Assembly: GCA_937981985.1 (NCBI GenBank)
Contig: CALJNB010000050.1
Span: 1-42,438, forward strand
Direction: 5' to 3'
Length of the DNA: 42,438 bases
From: an uncultured bacterium
GTDB lineage: Bacteria; Myxococcota_A; Bradymonadia; Bradymonadales; Bradymonadaceae
Part shown: in pieces, positions 23,454-31,596 of the stretch
How positions within the stretch are numbered: the first letter of the stretch is position 1
How the letters are laid out: each line of letters opens with the position of its first letter
Position numbers and translations under genes: made by a program
The notes under the pieces: generated by a model
Database searches by the model: none
Seen by the model: the letters and a program-made list of their open reading frames with translations, nothing else
What the model was told of the DNA's origin: nothing

Positions 23454-24983
23454 TTACTTGCGAGTCTTTCGAAAGACGCCCCATTTAATACGCAATGGTT
23501 TGGTATCAATTTGGGTATTCTTAAATTGAGACATGAATAGCGGTAAAACCTGTCCGTGTTTCGCTTTTAGGTATTCTTCCCGAAATTGTACGTATTTTTT
23601 TTCGAATAGTTTTCGGTCCGCGTACTCTCTGTCCAAAATTTTATAGACATAAGCATATTCTCGCGACTTTAGAGGACCGCCAATGAACCCGGCCTTATTT
23701 TCGAACGCTTCGTTCACGAGATCTTCGACGAGTCCAAAATCGGTTATCGTACCGCGATTTGAGAAATTACTAATGCGCCAGCGCATTCCGTAGTTTGTGA
23801 GTTTCTTCCCTGTTTTTTTTGCGTTCTTAAGCGTGACTTTTTTCAGCACTTTGTCTTGGGCGATTTTAAGGCGCGTTTCGAGTGCCGGGCTGATCTGGTA
23901 GTCTCGGAGTAGTTTTGCTGCAATTTCACGTTCGACCGACCTGCCAAGCGTAGCTTCTTCAGATGCGACAAAGCCTCGCACAATCCACGTATAAGCACCA
24001 CGAGGTCCCTTGGTCTCAAAGCCACTCATCCCGGGTTTTGATGAAAAGGCCTTTTTGTTCTCTTGGAGGATAAGTTTTCGATCCAGCTCAATTTCTAGAT
24101 CGAGTTTCTTCGCGATGTCTTCTATCCGTTCGCCTTTTTCCAAGGCCGATGCGGCCTTCTCCAAAACTGCCTCTTGTTCGGCTTTGTCATCGGTCTTGAT
24201 CGCGTTTTTCTTCACTCTTAAGATATCTATTCTTACGCGCTTAGGACTCCGAAATTTCTTTTTATTTTTTTCAAAATAGTCAGCGATTCGCGTTTTTTCC
24301 TTTTGAACGAAACTGTCTATTTCTTCTCCGGTAGGCACGTTATGAGCCGACCCGATAATGGCTATGACTCGATTGTATTCGGATGAGTAGGCCTTCCAGA
24401 TTTCATCCTTTTCTACGGCTTCAAGTTCTGACGCTACGAATTTTTCGACGAACACTTCGTAAGTTGCGAACGTAAATAACTGTTCGGTTGTGATCCCGTA
24501 CGGTTTTAGAAGCGCCGCTGTATCGGCATCTTCGGCTACGAGATAGTTCAGTGTTTTTTCTTTGGCGAGCCATGCTCTGGATTCTTCTTCACTGACGCTA
24601 ATCCCGCGTTCTTTCGCTTTTTTTGCAGCCACGCGCCGGGAGAGAATCGATTGGGTCATCGTGAAATGAATATGGGGCATTGCCATTCGGTCGGCCGGAA
24701 GTTCTTTCGTTTCGCTCCGCTCTGCCACGAGCGCAAATTTGGATGTTAATTCAAAATCTCCCAGAGTTACTTTTTCGCCATCCGCTTCACCTAATATTGC
24801 ATTTTGATCGGGCATCTCGCCCTTGTCATAGACCACATTTTGAGGCGGAATTCGTTTAATGGGTTGTTTCTTTTGAGCCTGCCCTTTGCCGGCAGTGCCG
24901 CCTTTTGGCTTATGTTTACTACCTTTTTGGTCAGAGCACGCAAAGGCGAAGAGGAGGATCAGGGTCGCGAAGCTTGCTTTCAT
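23454..24983 (-). CDS. Parvulin/SurA-like peptidyl-prolyl isomerase lipoprotein (predicted)
   Basis: The product is 509 residues with a lipoprotein signal MKASFATLILLFAFAC (Cys16) and a Lys/Gly-rich linker. The order of parts matches SurA/PpiD-type chaperones. An N-terminal helical region contains SILSRRVAAKKAKERGISVSEEE; then come YFEKNKKKFRSPKRVRIDILRV and a rotamase-like segment with SALEKGERIEDIAKKLDLE. A second copy-like region ends in GFIGGPLKSREYAYVYKILDRE, followed by a C-terminal helix with FREEYLKAKHG. It would act on outer-membrane protein folding in the periplasm. Core parvulin residues are poorly conserved, so it could be chaperone-only. The gene converges with pepA. Confidence 0.75.
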   Translation of the reverse strand: MKASFATLILLFAFACSDQKGSKHKPKGGTAGKGQAQKKQPIKRIPPQNVVYDKGEMPDQNAILGEADGEKVTLGDFELTSKFALVAERSETKELPADRMAMPHIHFTMTQSILSRRVAAKKAKERGISVSEEESRAWLAKEKTLNYLVAEDADTAALLKPYGITTEQLFTFATYEVFVEKFVASELEAVEKDEIWKAYSSEYNRVIAIIGSAHNVPTGEEIDSFVQKEKTRIADYFEKNKKKFRSPKRVRIDILRVKKNAIKTDDKAEQEAVLEKAASALEKGERIEDIAKKLDLEIELDRKLILQENKKAFSSKPGMSGFETKGPRGAYTWIVRGFVASEEATLGRSVEREIAAKLLRDYQISPALETRLKIAQDKVLKKVTLKNAKKTGKKLTNYGMRWRISNFSNRGTITDFGLVEDLVNEAFENKAGFIGGPLKSREYAYVYKILDREYADRKLFEKKYVQFREEYLKAKHGQVLPLFMSQFKNTQIDTKPLRIKWGVFRKTRK

Positions 24984-25125
24984 GGATCACCTTTGGTATA
25001 GGTCTGCGCCGCTAAAAGCGGATGGGTATCTTATTTAGATTCTCAAAATAAACAAGTTGCTACGAGTTCTAACCTCACTCCGGGTTTAGGACCGATGGCG
25101 GCGAACGATTCACAGGAGTCCCAAA

Positions 25126-25458
25126 ATGGCAAAACAAAGTCCACTTCAAAAAGTAAAAGCAGCGCACGGTTCAAAGGAACAACTCGCCAAGAAAGTATTA
25201 GCTTTCTTGACGTGTCCTGAAGGCGAAGAGCAAGCGCATTTTGAAAAACGTATTAGTGTAATGAGCAATATAAAATTGCTTCGTCTTTTCGATGCAAACG
25301 AGAAGCTCACTTCAACTTGGAAGACGCGTGCAGCGGTAATTGACGCTGTAACGAAAGCGAAATTCCCCGGCGGAAATGCTGATTATGCAAACAAACTAAA
25401 TAGCTTTTCAACAGCAAGACTCGTCGGTTTGGCACAGCAGTTGAAATTAAAAAGTTAA
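25126..25458 (+). CDS. Small protein of unknown function (110 aa)
   Basis: The gene is preceded by a strong AGGAG seven to eight bases before the ATG. The product is basic, helical and soluble, with a short N-terminal region (SPLQKVKAAHGSKEQLAKKV). The rest reads as two similar helical parts, NIKLLRLFDANEKL and NSFSTARLVGLAQQL, each ending a segment of about 40 residues, which hints at an internal duplication. I do not recognise the family. It lies upstream of carD on the same strand, but a promoter-like TATAAT separates them. Confidence 0.7.
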   Translation: MAKQSPLQKVKAAHGSKEQLAKKVLAFLTCPEGEEQAHFEKRISVMSNIKLLRLFDANEKLTSTWKTRAAVIDAVTKAKFPGGNADYANKLNSFSTARLVGLAQQLKLKS

Positions 25459-25488
25459 AAATCAATGAGATTCAAATGCCATCAGGCG

Positions 25489-25516
25489 TTTGTCGTAATT
25501 TGTATGATTTTATAAT
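25489..25516 (+). promoter_or_regulatory. Candidate carD promoter
   Basis: A perfect TATAAT (25511-25516) has TTTGTC (25489-25494) 16 bases upstream. The predicted start near 25523 lies before the chosen carD ATG at 25582. Confidence 0.45.
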
Positions 25517-25581
25517 ATACGCGGTCTTTGCTTGCTCTTTCTTTTACGAGTACTTTAGGAGACCCCACAAAGGCTTTCTTC

Positions 25582-26082
25582 ATGGCAGAAAAATCCCAAG
25601 CGCTTTCAGTCGGCGATTTAATGGTCTACCCCAAATTTGGGGTAGCCAGAGTTAGTGATATACTAACCATGACGATAATGGGTGAAACGCATCAGTTCTA
25701 TGAGTTACACACTTTGGCGACGAACACGAAAATGAAAATACCGATCGGAAACGTCGATGAAGTACGTTTGCGTCCTTTAATCAATCCAAAGCAAGTCGAA
25801 GAAATCTATGACCTGCTTCGAATCCGTGATGTAGAAATCGATATGCAAGCGTGGAATCGTCGACAGCGTGCTTACGGTATCGAGATCAACTCAGGCGATG
25901 CGTACCGTATTGCCGAAGTCATACGCGATGTGAACATGTTGCGGACTCGCAAAACCCTAAGTTCTGGTGAAAAAGGTATGCTGGAGATCGCGAAGCGGTT
26001 GCTCGTTCAAGAAATAGGACTCGTAAAGGATCAAGAGCCCGAAAAGGTTGATGCCGAAATCGATCAGATCTTCGAAGTCTAG
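25582..26082 (+). CDS. CarD/CdnL-type RNA polymerase-binding transcription regulator
   Basis: The product is 166 residues from the ATG at 25582, with AAAGG about eight bases upstream. The frame is open from 25528, but that would add 18 residues before the conserved start. The N-terminal RNAP-interaction domain (about 8-65) begins SVGDLMVYPKFGVARV, the typical CarD/CdnL opening. The C-terminal helical domain (about 75-166) contains AYRIAEVIRDVNMLRTRKTLSSGEKGMLEIAKRLLVQEI. CdnL-like proteins bind the RNAP beta subunit and stabilise open complexes at rRNA and other promoters, and are essential in Myxococcus. The LysR gene follows after 18 bases. Confidence 0.93.
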   Translation: MAEKSQALSVGDLMVYPKFGVARVSDILTMTIMGETHQFYELHTLATNTKMKIPIGNVDEVRLRPLINPKQVEEIYDLLRIRDVEIDMQAWNRRQRAYGIEINSGDAYRIAEVIRDVNMLRTRKTLSSGEKGMLEIAKRLLVQEIGLVKDQEPEKVDAEIDQIFEV

Positions 26083-26100
26083 CTTTAAAGCGATCGAAGT

Positions 26101-26997
26101 ATGATAGGTCTTGGACATCTTCCGTCGATTGAAAATCTGCAGTGTTTCATCGCTGCAGCATCCCACTTAAATTTTCGTCGGGCATCGGAACAAATGGCAT
26201 TAACGCCAGCGGCTTTCGGCCAACGTATTCGGCAACTTGAAGAACAATTGCGCGTTGAGCTTTTTGTGCGAACAACGCGTCAAGTCGAACTCACCGATGC
26301 GGGGCGAAGACTCATCCCTATAGCCGAAATTACGATTCGAGATTCGCGTGCCTGTATAAGCGCTGTTCTCGAAGACACCGAACCTCCGGCTCATATAACT
26401 ATCGGTACGCGTTACGAGTTAGGAATGTCTTGGATATTACCCAATATTCTAGAACTTCAGAAAGTATATCCCAGTTGGGAAATCGATTTCTACTTTGGTT
26501 CTGGCCAAGATATTAAGGGGAAACTACAGGCGGGCCAGGTCGATGGTATCGTCACAAGTGCACCTATCGCTCAGAGCACATGGACCTCAGAATTCCTACA
26601 CACAGAACATTATGTTTTCGTGGCTGCGCCAGCCTTATTAGAAGAAGTTCCATTCGATAGTTTTGAAGATACGATAAACCACGTGCTGTTGGATATTGAC
26701 ACAACGCTTCCTCTTACTCGCTATCTTACTTCTAAAATTGGTCGATTGACTTTTGGTCGGGTGAGGTCCTGCGGTGCAGGTGCTGCGATTATTCAATTAT
26801 TATTGAAAAACGAAGGTGTGGCGGTAGTACCGGAGTATATGGTTCGAAACGATCTCAAAGCTGGACGTTTAACGCGTTTATGTGAAGATGAAAACTTGCA
26901 GACTGACTCTTTTCGGCTAATTTTTAGGCAAACATCGGTGCTTGAGCCTGTCTTGAAGAAAATAGGCGAGTTTCTGAGAACACGACCTCTCGAATAA
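26101..26997 (+). CDS. LysR-family transcription regulator
   Basis: The product is 298 residues. The N-terminal winged helix (about 10-68) contains FIAAASHLNFRRASEQMALTPAAFGQRIRQLEEQL and LFVRTTRQVELTDAG, the standard LysR pattern. The effector-binding domain covers about 90-295. It lies 18 bases after carD and eight bases before the next gene, so carD, this regulator and the anchored protein may be one unit. LysR genes usually control a divergent neighbour, but here none is divergent, so the target is not evident. Confidence 0.93.
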   Translation: MIGLGHLPSIENLQCFIAAASHLNFRRASEQMALTPAAFGQRIRQLEEQLRVELFVRTTRQVELTDAGRRLIPIAEITIRDSRACISAVLEDTEPPAHITIGTRYELGMSWILPNILELQKVYPSWEIDFYFGSGQDIKGKLQAGQVDGIVTSAPIAQSTWTSEFLHTEHYVFVAAPALLEEVPFDSFEDTINHVLLDIDTTLPLTRYLTSKIGRLTFGRVRSCGAGAAIIQLLLKNEGVAVVPEYMVRNDLKAGRLTRLCEDENLQTDSFRLIFRQTSVLEPVLKKIGEFLRTRPLE

Positions 26998-27005
26998 GGG
27001 ATGAA

Positions 27006-27626
27006 ATGAGAAAATCAAAAATCATTACTATCCTCGTATTTGTGATTATGGGCGCTGTCTTCGCAGCGTTGTTTTTTGGACCGAAGTTTGGAAAGACTGC
27101 CGTCGTGAATACGTTGGCAGAAAAGTTCTTTTCAGATGTTCAATTCAAAGACTTTCGCCAAGCCGCTCTTTATCATCATAAATTAGAACGCGATCGGGTT
27201 GATATTGGAAGGACGATAGAAAAACTTTTCCTTATGAAGCCTGAGATGATCGATATCAGGGAGTTTCGTATCCTAAAGAGCGAAATTGACGGTAATCGCG
27301 CTCGAGTTCATATGAACACAAAGTTTCAACGCTTGAACGTTAAAAAGGAACCTGAGGAAGGTGAAATCGTCTTATACTTTCTGAAACGTAACCCGGATTG
27401 TCCGATCGGTGGCGTTTGCAAAGGGGGTTATTGTTTTGACGAATTCGATAATAAGATTGCTCGCCCGGAGAAGTCGAAAAAGAATAAGAGTAAGAATGTG
27501 AACAAGGAAGGTGATACCGTAGAGCCTGAACTTACGAAAAAGAACTATTCTTGCACTGTGGGTGCTGCCGACGAATGGTTTATGAATCTAGACTCGACGC
27601 TAAAAGAAAAACGCTATAATCACTAG
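27006..27626 (+). CDS. Membrane-anchored protein of unknown function
   Basis: The product is 206 residues. One N-terminal membrane segment (about 6-27) anchors a periplasmic domain. The domain has a helix-strand layout (VDIGRTIEKLFLMKPEMIDIREFRIL, then alternating strands to EIVLYFLKRN) like NTF2-type folds, but I cannot confirm this. Four Cys follow in CPIGGVCKGGYC and YSCTVG around a Lys-rich insertion, so disulfides are likely. AAGGG lies five bases before the ATG, which overlaps the end of the lysR region closely. Function unknown. Confidence 0.7.
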   Translation: MRKSKIITILVFVIMGAVFAALFFGPKFGKTAVVNTLAEKFFSDVQFKDFRQAALYHHKLERDRVDIGRTIEKLFLMKPEMIDIREFRILKSEIDGNRARVHMNTKFQRLNVKKEPEEGEIVLYFLKRNPDCPIGGVCKGGYCFDEFDNKIARPEKSKKNKSKNVNKEGDTVEPELTKKNYSCTVGAADEWFMNLDSTLKEKRYNH

Positions 27627-27637
27627 ATTTTATCCGG

Positions 27638-27745
27638 TTTTACTAAAAAATTAGGGTCACTTGTTTACTAAAGTTAGTAAGTTTTTTTACAAAATTCTTT
27701 ACCTCGTTCGGCTACGGTGTACTATTTAGGTAGTAAAACTAAATA
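27638..27745 (+). promoter_or_regulatory. MarR-type operator region with palindromic TTACTAA sites
   Basis: The centrepiece is a perfect inverted repeat TTACTAA-AG-TTAGTAA at 27665-27680. TTTTACTAA recurs at 27638-27646 with a partial mirror (TTAG) four bases on, and TAGTAAAACTA lies at 27731-27741 inside TTTAG...CTAAA. The sites flank and overlap the predicted promoter of the marR-type gene, which suggests autoregulation. Confidence 0.5.
27698..27725 (+). promoter_or_regulatory. Candidate promoter of the marR-type gene
   Basis: TTTACC (27698-27703) and TACTAT (27720-27725) are separated by 16 bases, each matching four of six consensus positions. The start would fall near 27732, within the downstream palindromic site. 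Confidence 0.35.
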
Positions 27746-27768
27746 ACTTCTTCAATACGGATACTAAA

Positions 27769-28209
27769 ATGGCAAAAAAGTCGAACGAAAGCGCTGGATT
27801 CACTCTTTGGAAATTAACAACACTTTGGCAACGTAATCTTGCTGATGTTCTTGCGGGCTTTAACATCACTCAGACTCAATTTGCTATCCTCGTTGCGATG
27901 ATCGATTTCGAAAAATCAGGTGATGATGTCAGTCAGGCCATTCTCGTTGGACATACGAATATCGACAAGATGACTATTTCAAAGTCAGTGCGAAGCTTAC
28001 AAGCCAAGAAACTTGTAAAGATTAAGAAGTCTAAAACCGATAAACGGGCCAACAATCTTGAACTTTATGCCAAAGGAAAGACCGTAGCCAAAGATGCCAT
28101 TATTGCAGTTAGAAAAGCAGATAAGAAGTTTTTCTCCGGTGCAACCTTAGCGCAAGTCGACACACTCAAAAAGATTGGCGATAAAGTTATAGATTCTCAC
28201 GAAGGGTAA
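27769..28209 (+). CDS. MarR-family winged-helix transcription regulator
   Basis: The product is 146 residues. The winged helix spans about 35-105, with FNITQTQFAILVAM, the recognition region NIDKMTISKSVRSLQAKKLVKIKKS and the wing DKRANNLELYAKGK. Terminal helices form the dimer interface. It is isolated between its own palindrome-rich promoter and a strong terminator, so it is probably transcribed alone and autoregulated. Effector and other targets cannot be read. Its upper helical part lacks Cys, which argues against an OhrR-like thiol switch. Confidence 0.92.
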   Translation: MAKKSNESAGFTLWKLTTLWQRNLADVLAGFNITQTQFAILVAMIDFEKSGDDVSQAILVGHTNIDKMTISKSVRSLQAKKLVKIKKSKTDKRANNLELYAKGKTVAKDAIIAVRKADKKFFSGATLAQVDTLKKIGDKVIDSHEG

Positions 28210-28230
28210 ACTTCTTCAATTTTACAACTA

Positions 28231-28260
28231 GACTTCGCGATACGCGGAGTCTTTTTTTTT
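28231..28260 (+). terminator. Intrinsic terminator of the marR-type gene
   Basis: GACTTCGCG and CGCGGAGTC form a nine-base-pair stem (one G-U pair) with a three-base loop, followed directly by nine T. It lies 22 bases after the marR stop. Confidence 0.9.
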
Positions 28261-28273
28261 CCTTATTGCTATC

Positions 28274-29128
28274 TTAGTACATGGCACGGCCGAGTTTTTT
28301 TCGCCACTCGATTGCTAGTTCGCTATCTGGGCCGACGACGTCAAAAAGTTTAATAGCTGAAAGACGAGCCGCCTCTTCTCGAAATTTTGGATTTCTTGAG
28401 ACGATGTAGATCAGATGGCCAAAAGCCGCGTCATACTCTTGTGATGTTGCATTAAGCATTGCAAGTTCGTAACGGGCCTCATAATCATCGGGGTTCTTTT
28501 CCAATGCTTTTTCGTAAACTGACTTATCTTTTCCGAATCCGGAGATGAGAAGTTCGATTTTGGAATGCCAACCTTTGGTTTCGTCATCTATTTTATTTTC
28601 ATCGACTTGTGCGATGATTGAAGTTGCGGCGTCTAGGTCTCCCATTGAAATAGCGATCTCAGCGAATCCCAAAAACGGGCGAATATCTTCGGCATCCATC
28701 TCCTGTAGTGACTTGAATAGATTGCTCGCAGTCTCAAATTGCTGATCCTCCATAGCCTGTCTCGCCGCGGCGACGAGCTGATTTGATTCATCAGATCCAA
28801 ATCGTTCAAGCCACGCTTGAAGTTGAGGCAAGGGCGGTACACCGGAAAATTCGTCGACGATTTGTCCGTTTTGAAATGCTTTTACAGCCGGAATACCTTG
28901 AATTTGAAGTTGCATCGCTAATTGTTGATTTTGTGGGTCACTAACATTCATTTTGGCCAATACCCACTTGCCGCCCGCGCTAATAGCAAACTGCTGCAGC
29001 TGGGCTGATAAGGTTGCGCATTGCGGAACCGTAGGTGACCAGAACTCAACCACTACCGGCACGTGTTGAGATCTATCGATGACTTCTATTTGAAAATTAT
29101 TAATATCTACTTGTACGACGGGTGTCAT
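28274..29128 (-). CDS. CnoX/YbbN-like thioredoxin-TPR protein without the CxxC active site
   Basis: The product is 284 residues. A thioredoxin fold (about 1-110) contains VVVEFWSPTVPQCATL where redox thioredoxins have WCGPC; only Cys37 remains. The following GKWVLAKMNVSDPQNQQLAMQLQIQGIPAVKAFQNGQ closely parallels Escherichia coli CnoX, which also keeps one Cys (SxxC). TPR-like repeats (about 118-284) follow, as in CnoX. CnoX proteins are holdases that protect substrates from oxidation and hand them to GroEL or DnaK in the cytoplasm. The gene is monocistronic, with the yceI terminator upstream. Confidence 0.88.
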   Translation of the reverse strand: MTPVVQVDINNFQIEVIDRSQHVPVVVEFWSPTVPQCATLSAQLQQFAISAGGKWVLAKMNVSDPQNQQLAMQLQIQGIPAVKAFQNGQIVDEFSGVPPLPQLQAWLERFGSDESNQLVAAARQAMEDQQFETASNLFKSLQEMDAEDIRPFLGFAEIAISMGDLDAATSIIAQVDENKIDDETKGWHSKIELLISGFGKDKSVYEKALEKNPDDYEARYELAMLNATSQEYDAAFGHLIYIVSRNPKFREEAARLSAIKLFDVVGPDSELAIEWRKKLGRAMY

Positions 29129-29203
29129 GCGATGCTCCTAATAGTAATTCGAGTTCAAGATGCACCGGGCTTCTCAATTTTACAAGTTGTGTTGGTAGAG
29201 GTT

Positions 29204-29238
29204 AAAAAGAAACCCGTTGACTTTAAGTCTCCGGGCTT
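29204..29238 (-). terminator. Intrinsic terminator of the yceI-like gene
   Basis: On the minus strand, AAGCCCG and CGGGTTT (29238-29232 and 29216-29210) form the outer stem, with an inner stem GACTT/AAGTC (29229-29225 and 29223-29219), followed by CTTTTT. It lies about 25 bases past the yceI stop. Confidence 0.65.
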
Positions 29239-29263
29239 GTTTGAGATGTGCTTCTATTGTTTA

Positions 29264-29923
29264 TTAAGCTTTTGATTTGAACTTAATCTTTAGAAGTACT
29301 TCTTCCTTAATGAGGTTGTCTGCTTTGCCTTTATATACGATTCCAAAATCACCGCGATTAACTTTGAAGTCTGCGGCAGCTGTTACGCCTCCATCAAAAC
29401 CTATAGTAGCGGGAAAGGTAACCGATTTTTTGATTCCGCGAATTTCTAAGTTCCCCGTAACCGTATGAGTGTGGTCCCCTTTCTTCTCTTCTTTGATAGA
29501 GGTGGATTCAAAAGACGCACGTGGAAATTTTTTGACGTCAAAAAAATCAGGCGATTTCAAATGTCCGGCCAACTTTCCCTCAGCTTCCGGATTGAGACCT
29601 TCTTCTTTCACGATCGCTAAGGAGGCAGTTTTGATATCGATTTTCAACGCTTCAACGCTATTACCTTTAACAGTAATGTTTCCATTAAAGTCGGTAAAAG
29701 TACCCGCGTGGTCACCGACAACTTTTGCGCCGACAAAACCAAAGGATGAATCCTTAGCTAATTGCATAGTCTTTGTGGCAACGATATCTGCGGATTTCGC
29801 TTTTTCTTCAACTTTCTTTACAACTTCTTTAGCTTCAGAAACCTTTGCTTTTACTTTGCCATCGAGCTCGCTTTTGCATCCCATCGAAAAAGCAACCAAT
29901 GTTATAATCATTATCGTTTTCAT
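29264..29923 (-). CDS. YceI-family lipoprotein
   Basis: The product is 219 residues. The lipoprotein signal is MKTIMIITLVAFSMGC (Cys16), followed by a charged helix of about 35 residues. The YceI lipocalin-like barrel spans about 50-219. Characteristic parts are AGTFTDFNGNI, the LAGHLKSPDFFDVKKFPRAS segment and GNLEIRGIKKSVTFPATIGF. YceI proteins bind isoprenoid or other polar lipids in the periplasm. The gene stands alone with its own terminator. Confidence 0.93.
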   Translation of the reverse strand: MKTIMIITLVAFSMGCKSELDGKVKAKVSEAKEVVKKVEEKAKSADIVATKTMQLAKDSSFGFVGAKVVGDHAGTFTDFNGNITVKGNSVEALKIDIKTASLAIVKEEGLNPEAEGKLAGHLKSPDFFDVKKFPRASFESTSIKEEKKGDHTHTVTGNLEIRGIKKSVTFPATIGFDGGVTAAADFKVNRGDFGIVYKGKADNLIKEEVLLKIKFKSKA

Positions 29924-30154
29924 AATATATCCTTAGAACAAACCTCGACCCATCGTCGAAATCCAAATTATTTGCCGTACAGTAGCGTTTCTATTTTTAG
30001 GAATAAAGCCGTACTTTCGATTTCCTGTTCTATTATTGAGGACAAACAGACGGTATTTCGTCTCAATAGATATATAATTATGGGTACCCTATCATATCGA
30101 CACTGCGATCGAGCTGGGATATGATCTTACGCTACTGGGAAAAAGAGGACCTTT

Positions 30155-31576
30155 ATGGATAAAGCGAATTCAAAATTAAATTTTTCCATTTTACTGGTCG
30201 TACTTTTAGTGATGGGTTGTCAGGAACCTTCTATTGTCGATGAATCTGTTGAGGACGTTGGCATAAAATCCGATGACCTTTCCGCGAGTCCGGATGTCGT
30301 TCAAGATGCCGTTCAGGATATCGGATTGAAGGATGACTTATCTTCAACCGGTCCCCCAAATATTTTATTGATTATCGCTGACGATATGGGGCTAGACGCA
30401 TCACCAGTCCATCCGGAAGGTGCGATCAAACCCAATATGCCTTTTCTTCAAGGCCTAAGTAATCGCGGGATTACTTTCGAAAACTTTTGGACCAACCCCA
30501 CATGTACTCCAACACGTGCAACGATTTTGACAGGCAAGTATGGTTTTAACTCAGGGGTTCTTGGGGTCTTACCTCCAAATAATGGTGTTTCCACCTCTGA
30601 GGTTTCTCTACAATCTTATCTTAAGTCTAAGACCACTTACCAAAGCGCGGTAATCGGAAAGTGGCATCTTTCAACAAATAGAAATGGTGGCGCGGATAAT
30701 CCCGCGATGATGGGTGTTGAACACTACGCGGGTTTTCTATCTGGCGGACACACTGATTATTCTGATTGGGAGTTAACCGAAAATGGTAACATGTCAGATG
30801 TGAAAGAGTATTCCACGCGTTATTTTACCGACCTAGGTATCGAATGGATACAAAAACAAGAGACGAAGAATCCTGAATCGCCTTGGTTTCTCTGGCTTGC
30901 ATATACGGCTCCGCATAGTCCTTTTCATCTTCCTCCAGCAGATCTTATAAGTGCGACAAACTTAACTGGAGACGATGCCGATATCATGGCCAACCCATTA
31001 GGGTATTATCACCTAATGCTTGAGGCTTTAGATACTGAAATGGGGCGTTTATTAGAAACGGTTGACGAGAATACAATTATTATTTTCATAGGTGATAATG
31101 GATCGCCAAGTCAGGTTGTACAAAGTCCCTATTCACGTCGAAGGGCAAAAGGAAGCGTCTACCAAGGCGGTGTAAATACACCCATGGTCGTGGCGGGAAG
31201 GGGAGTAGTAGGTTCAGGCAAGCGGGAACCCGCGATTATAAATTCAACAGATCTGTACGCGACCATAGCCGATATCGCCCAGACGAATATAACTCGTATT
31301 CATGATAGTCGAAGTTTCAAAGGACTCTTGTCGAATGAACCATACACACCCAGAGATTATGTATATGCTGAGGCTGATTCTGATATCGACGTTTGGGCGA
31401 TACGGGATGATACCTACAAGCTCATTGTTTTCGAAGATGGTAGTAAAGAGTTTTACAATCTTATTGAAGATCCTTATGAAGCCGATGAGCTTATCTCGAA
31501 AGGGCTAAACGCGACACAAACCGCGGCAAAGCTAAGCTTAGAAGAGTTCGCTTCCTCAATAAGAACGAGTCCATAG
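30155..31576 (+). CDS. Sulfatase-family lipoprotein (arylsulfatase-like)
   Basis: The product is 473 residues. The lipoprotein signal ends LLVMGC (Cys22), followed by an Asp/Val-rich linker. The sulfatase domain starts NILLIIADDMG, with metal ligands Asp76 and Asp77. The formylglycine motif is CTPTR (117-121) in FWTNPTCTPTRATILTGKYG, and IGKWHL and GDNGSP supply further active-site residues. All family hallmarks are kept, so it should hydrolyse sulfate esters outside the cytoplasm. Maturation of Cys117 needs a formylglycine-generating enzyme, which is not in the window. AGAGG precedes the ATG. No operon partners are evident. Confidence 0.93.
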   Translation: MDKANSKLNFSILLVVLLVMGCQEPSIVDESVEDVGIKSDDLSASPDVVQDAVQDIGLKDDLSSTGPPNILLIIADDMGLDASPVHPEGAIKPNMPFLQGLSNRGITFENFWTNPTCTPTRATILTGKYGFNSGVLGVLPPNNGVSTSEVSLQSYLKSKTTYQSAVIGKWHLSTNRNGGADNPAMMGVEHYAGFLSGGHTDYSDWELTENGNMSDVKEYSTRYFTDLGIEWIQKQETKNPESPWFLWLAYTAPHSPFHLPPADLISATNLTGDDADIMANPLGYYHLMLEALDTEMGRLLETVDENTIIIFIGDNGSPSQVVQSPYSRRRAKGSVYQGGVNTPMVVAGRGVVGSGKREPAIINSTDLYATIADIAQTNITRIHDSRSFKGLLSNEPYTPRDYVYAEADSDIDVWAIRDDTYKLIVFEDGSKEFYNLIEDPYEADELISKGLNATQTAAKLSLEEFASSIRTSP

Positions 31577-31596
31577 TCGACTCTTTGCTATGTCCC

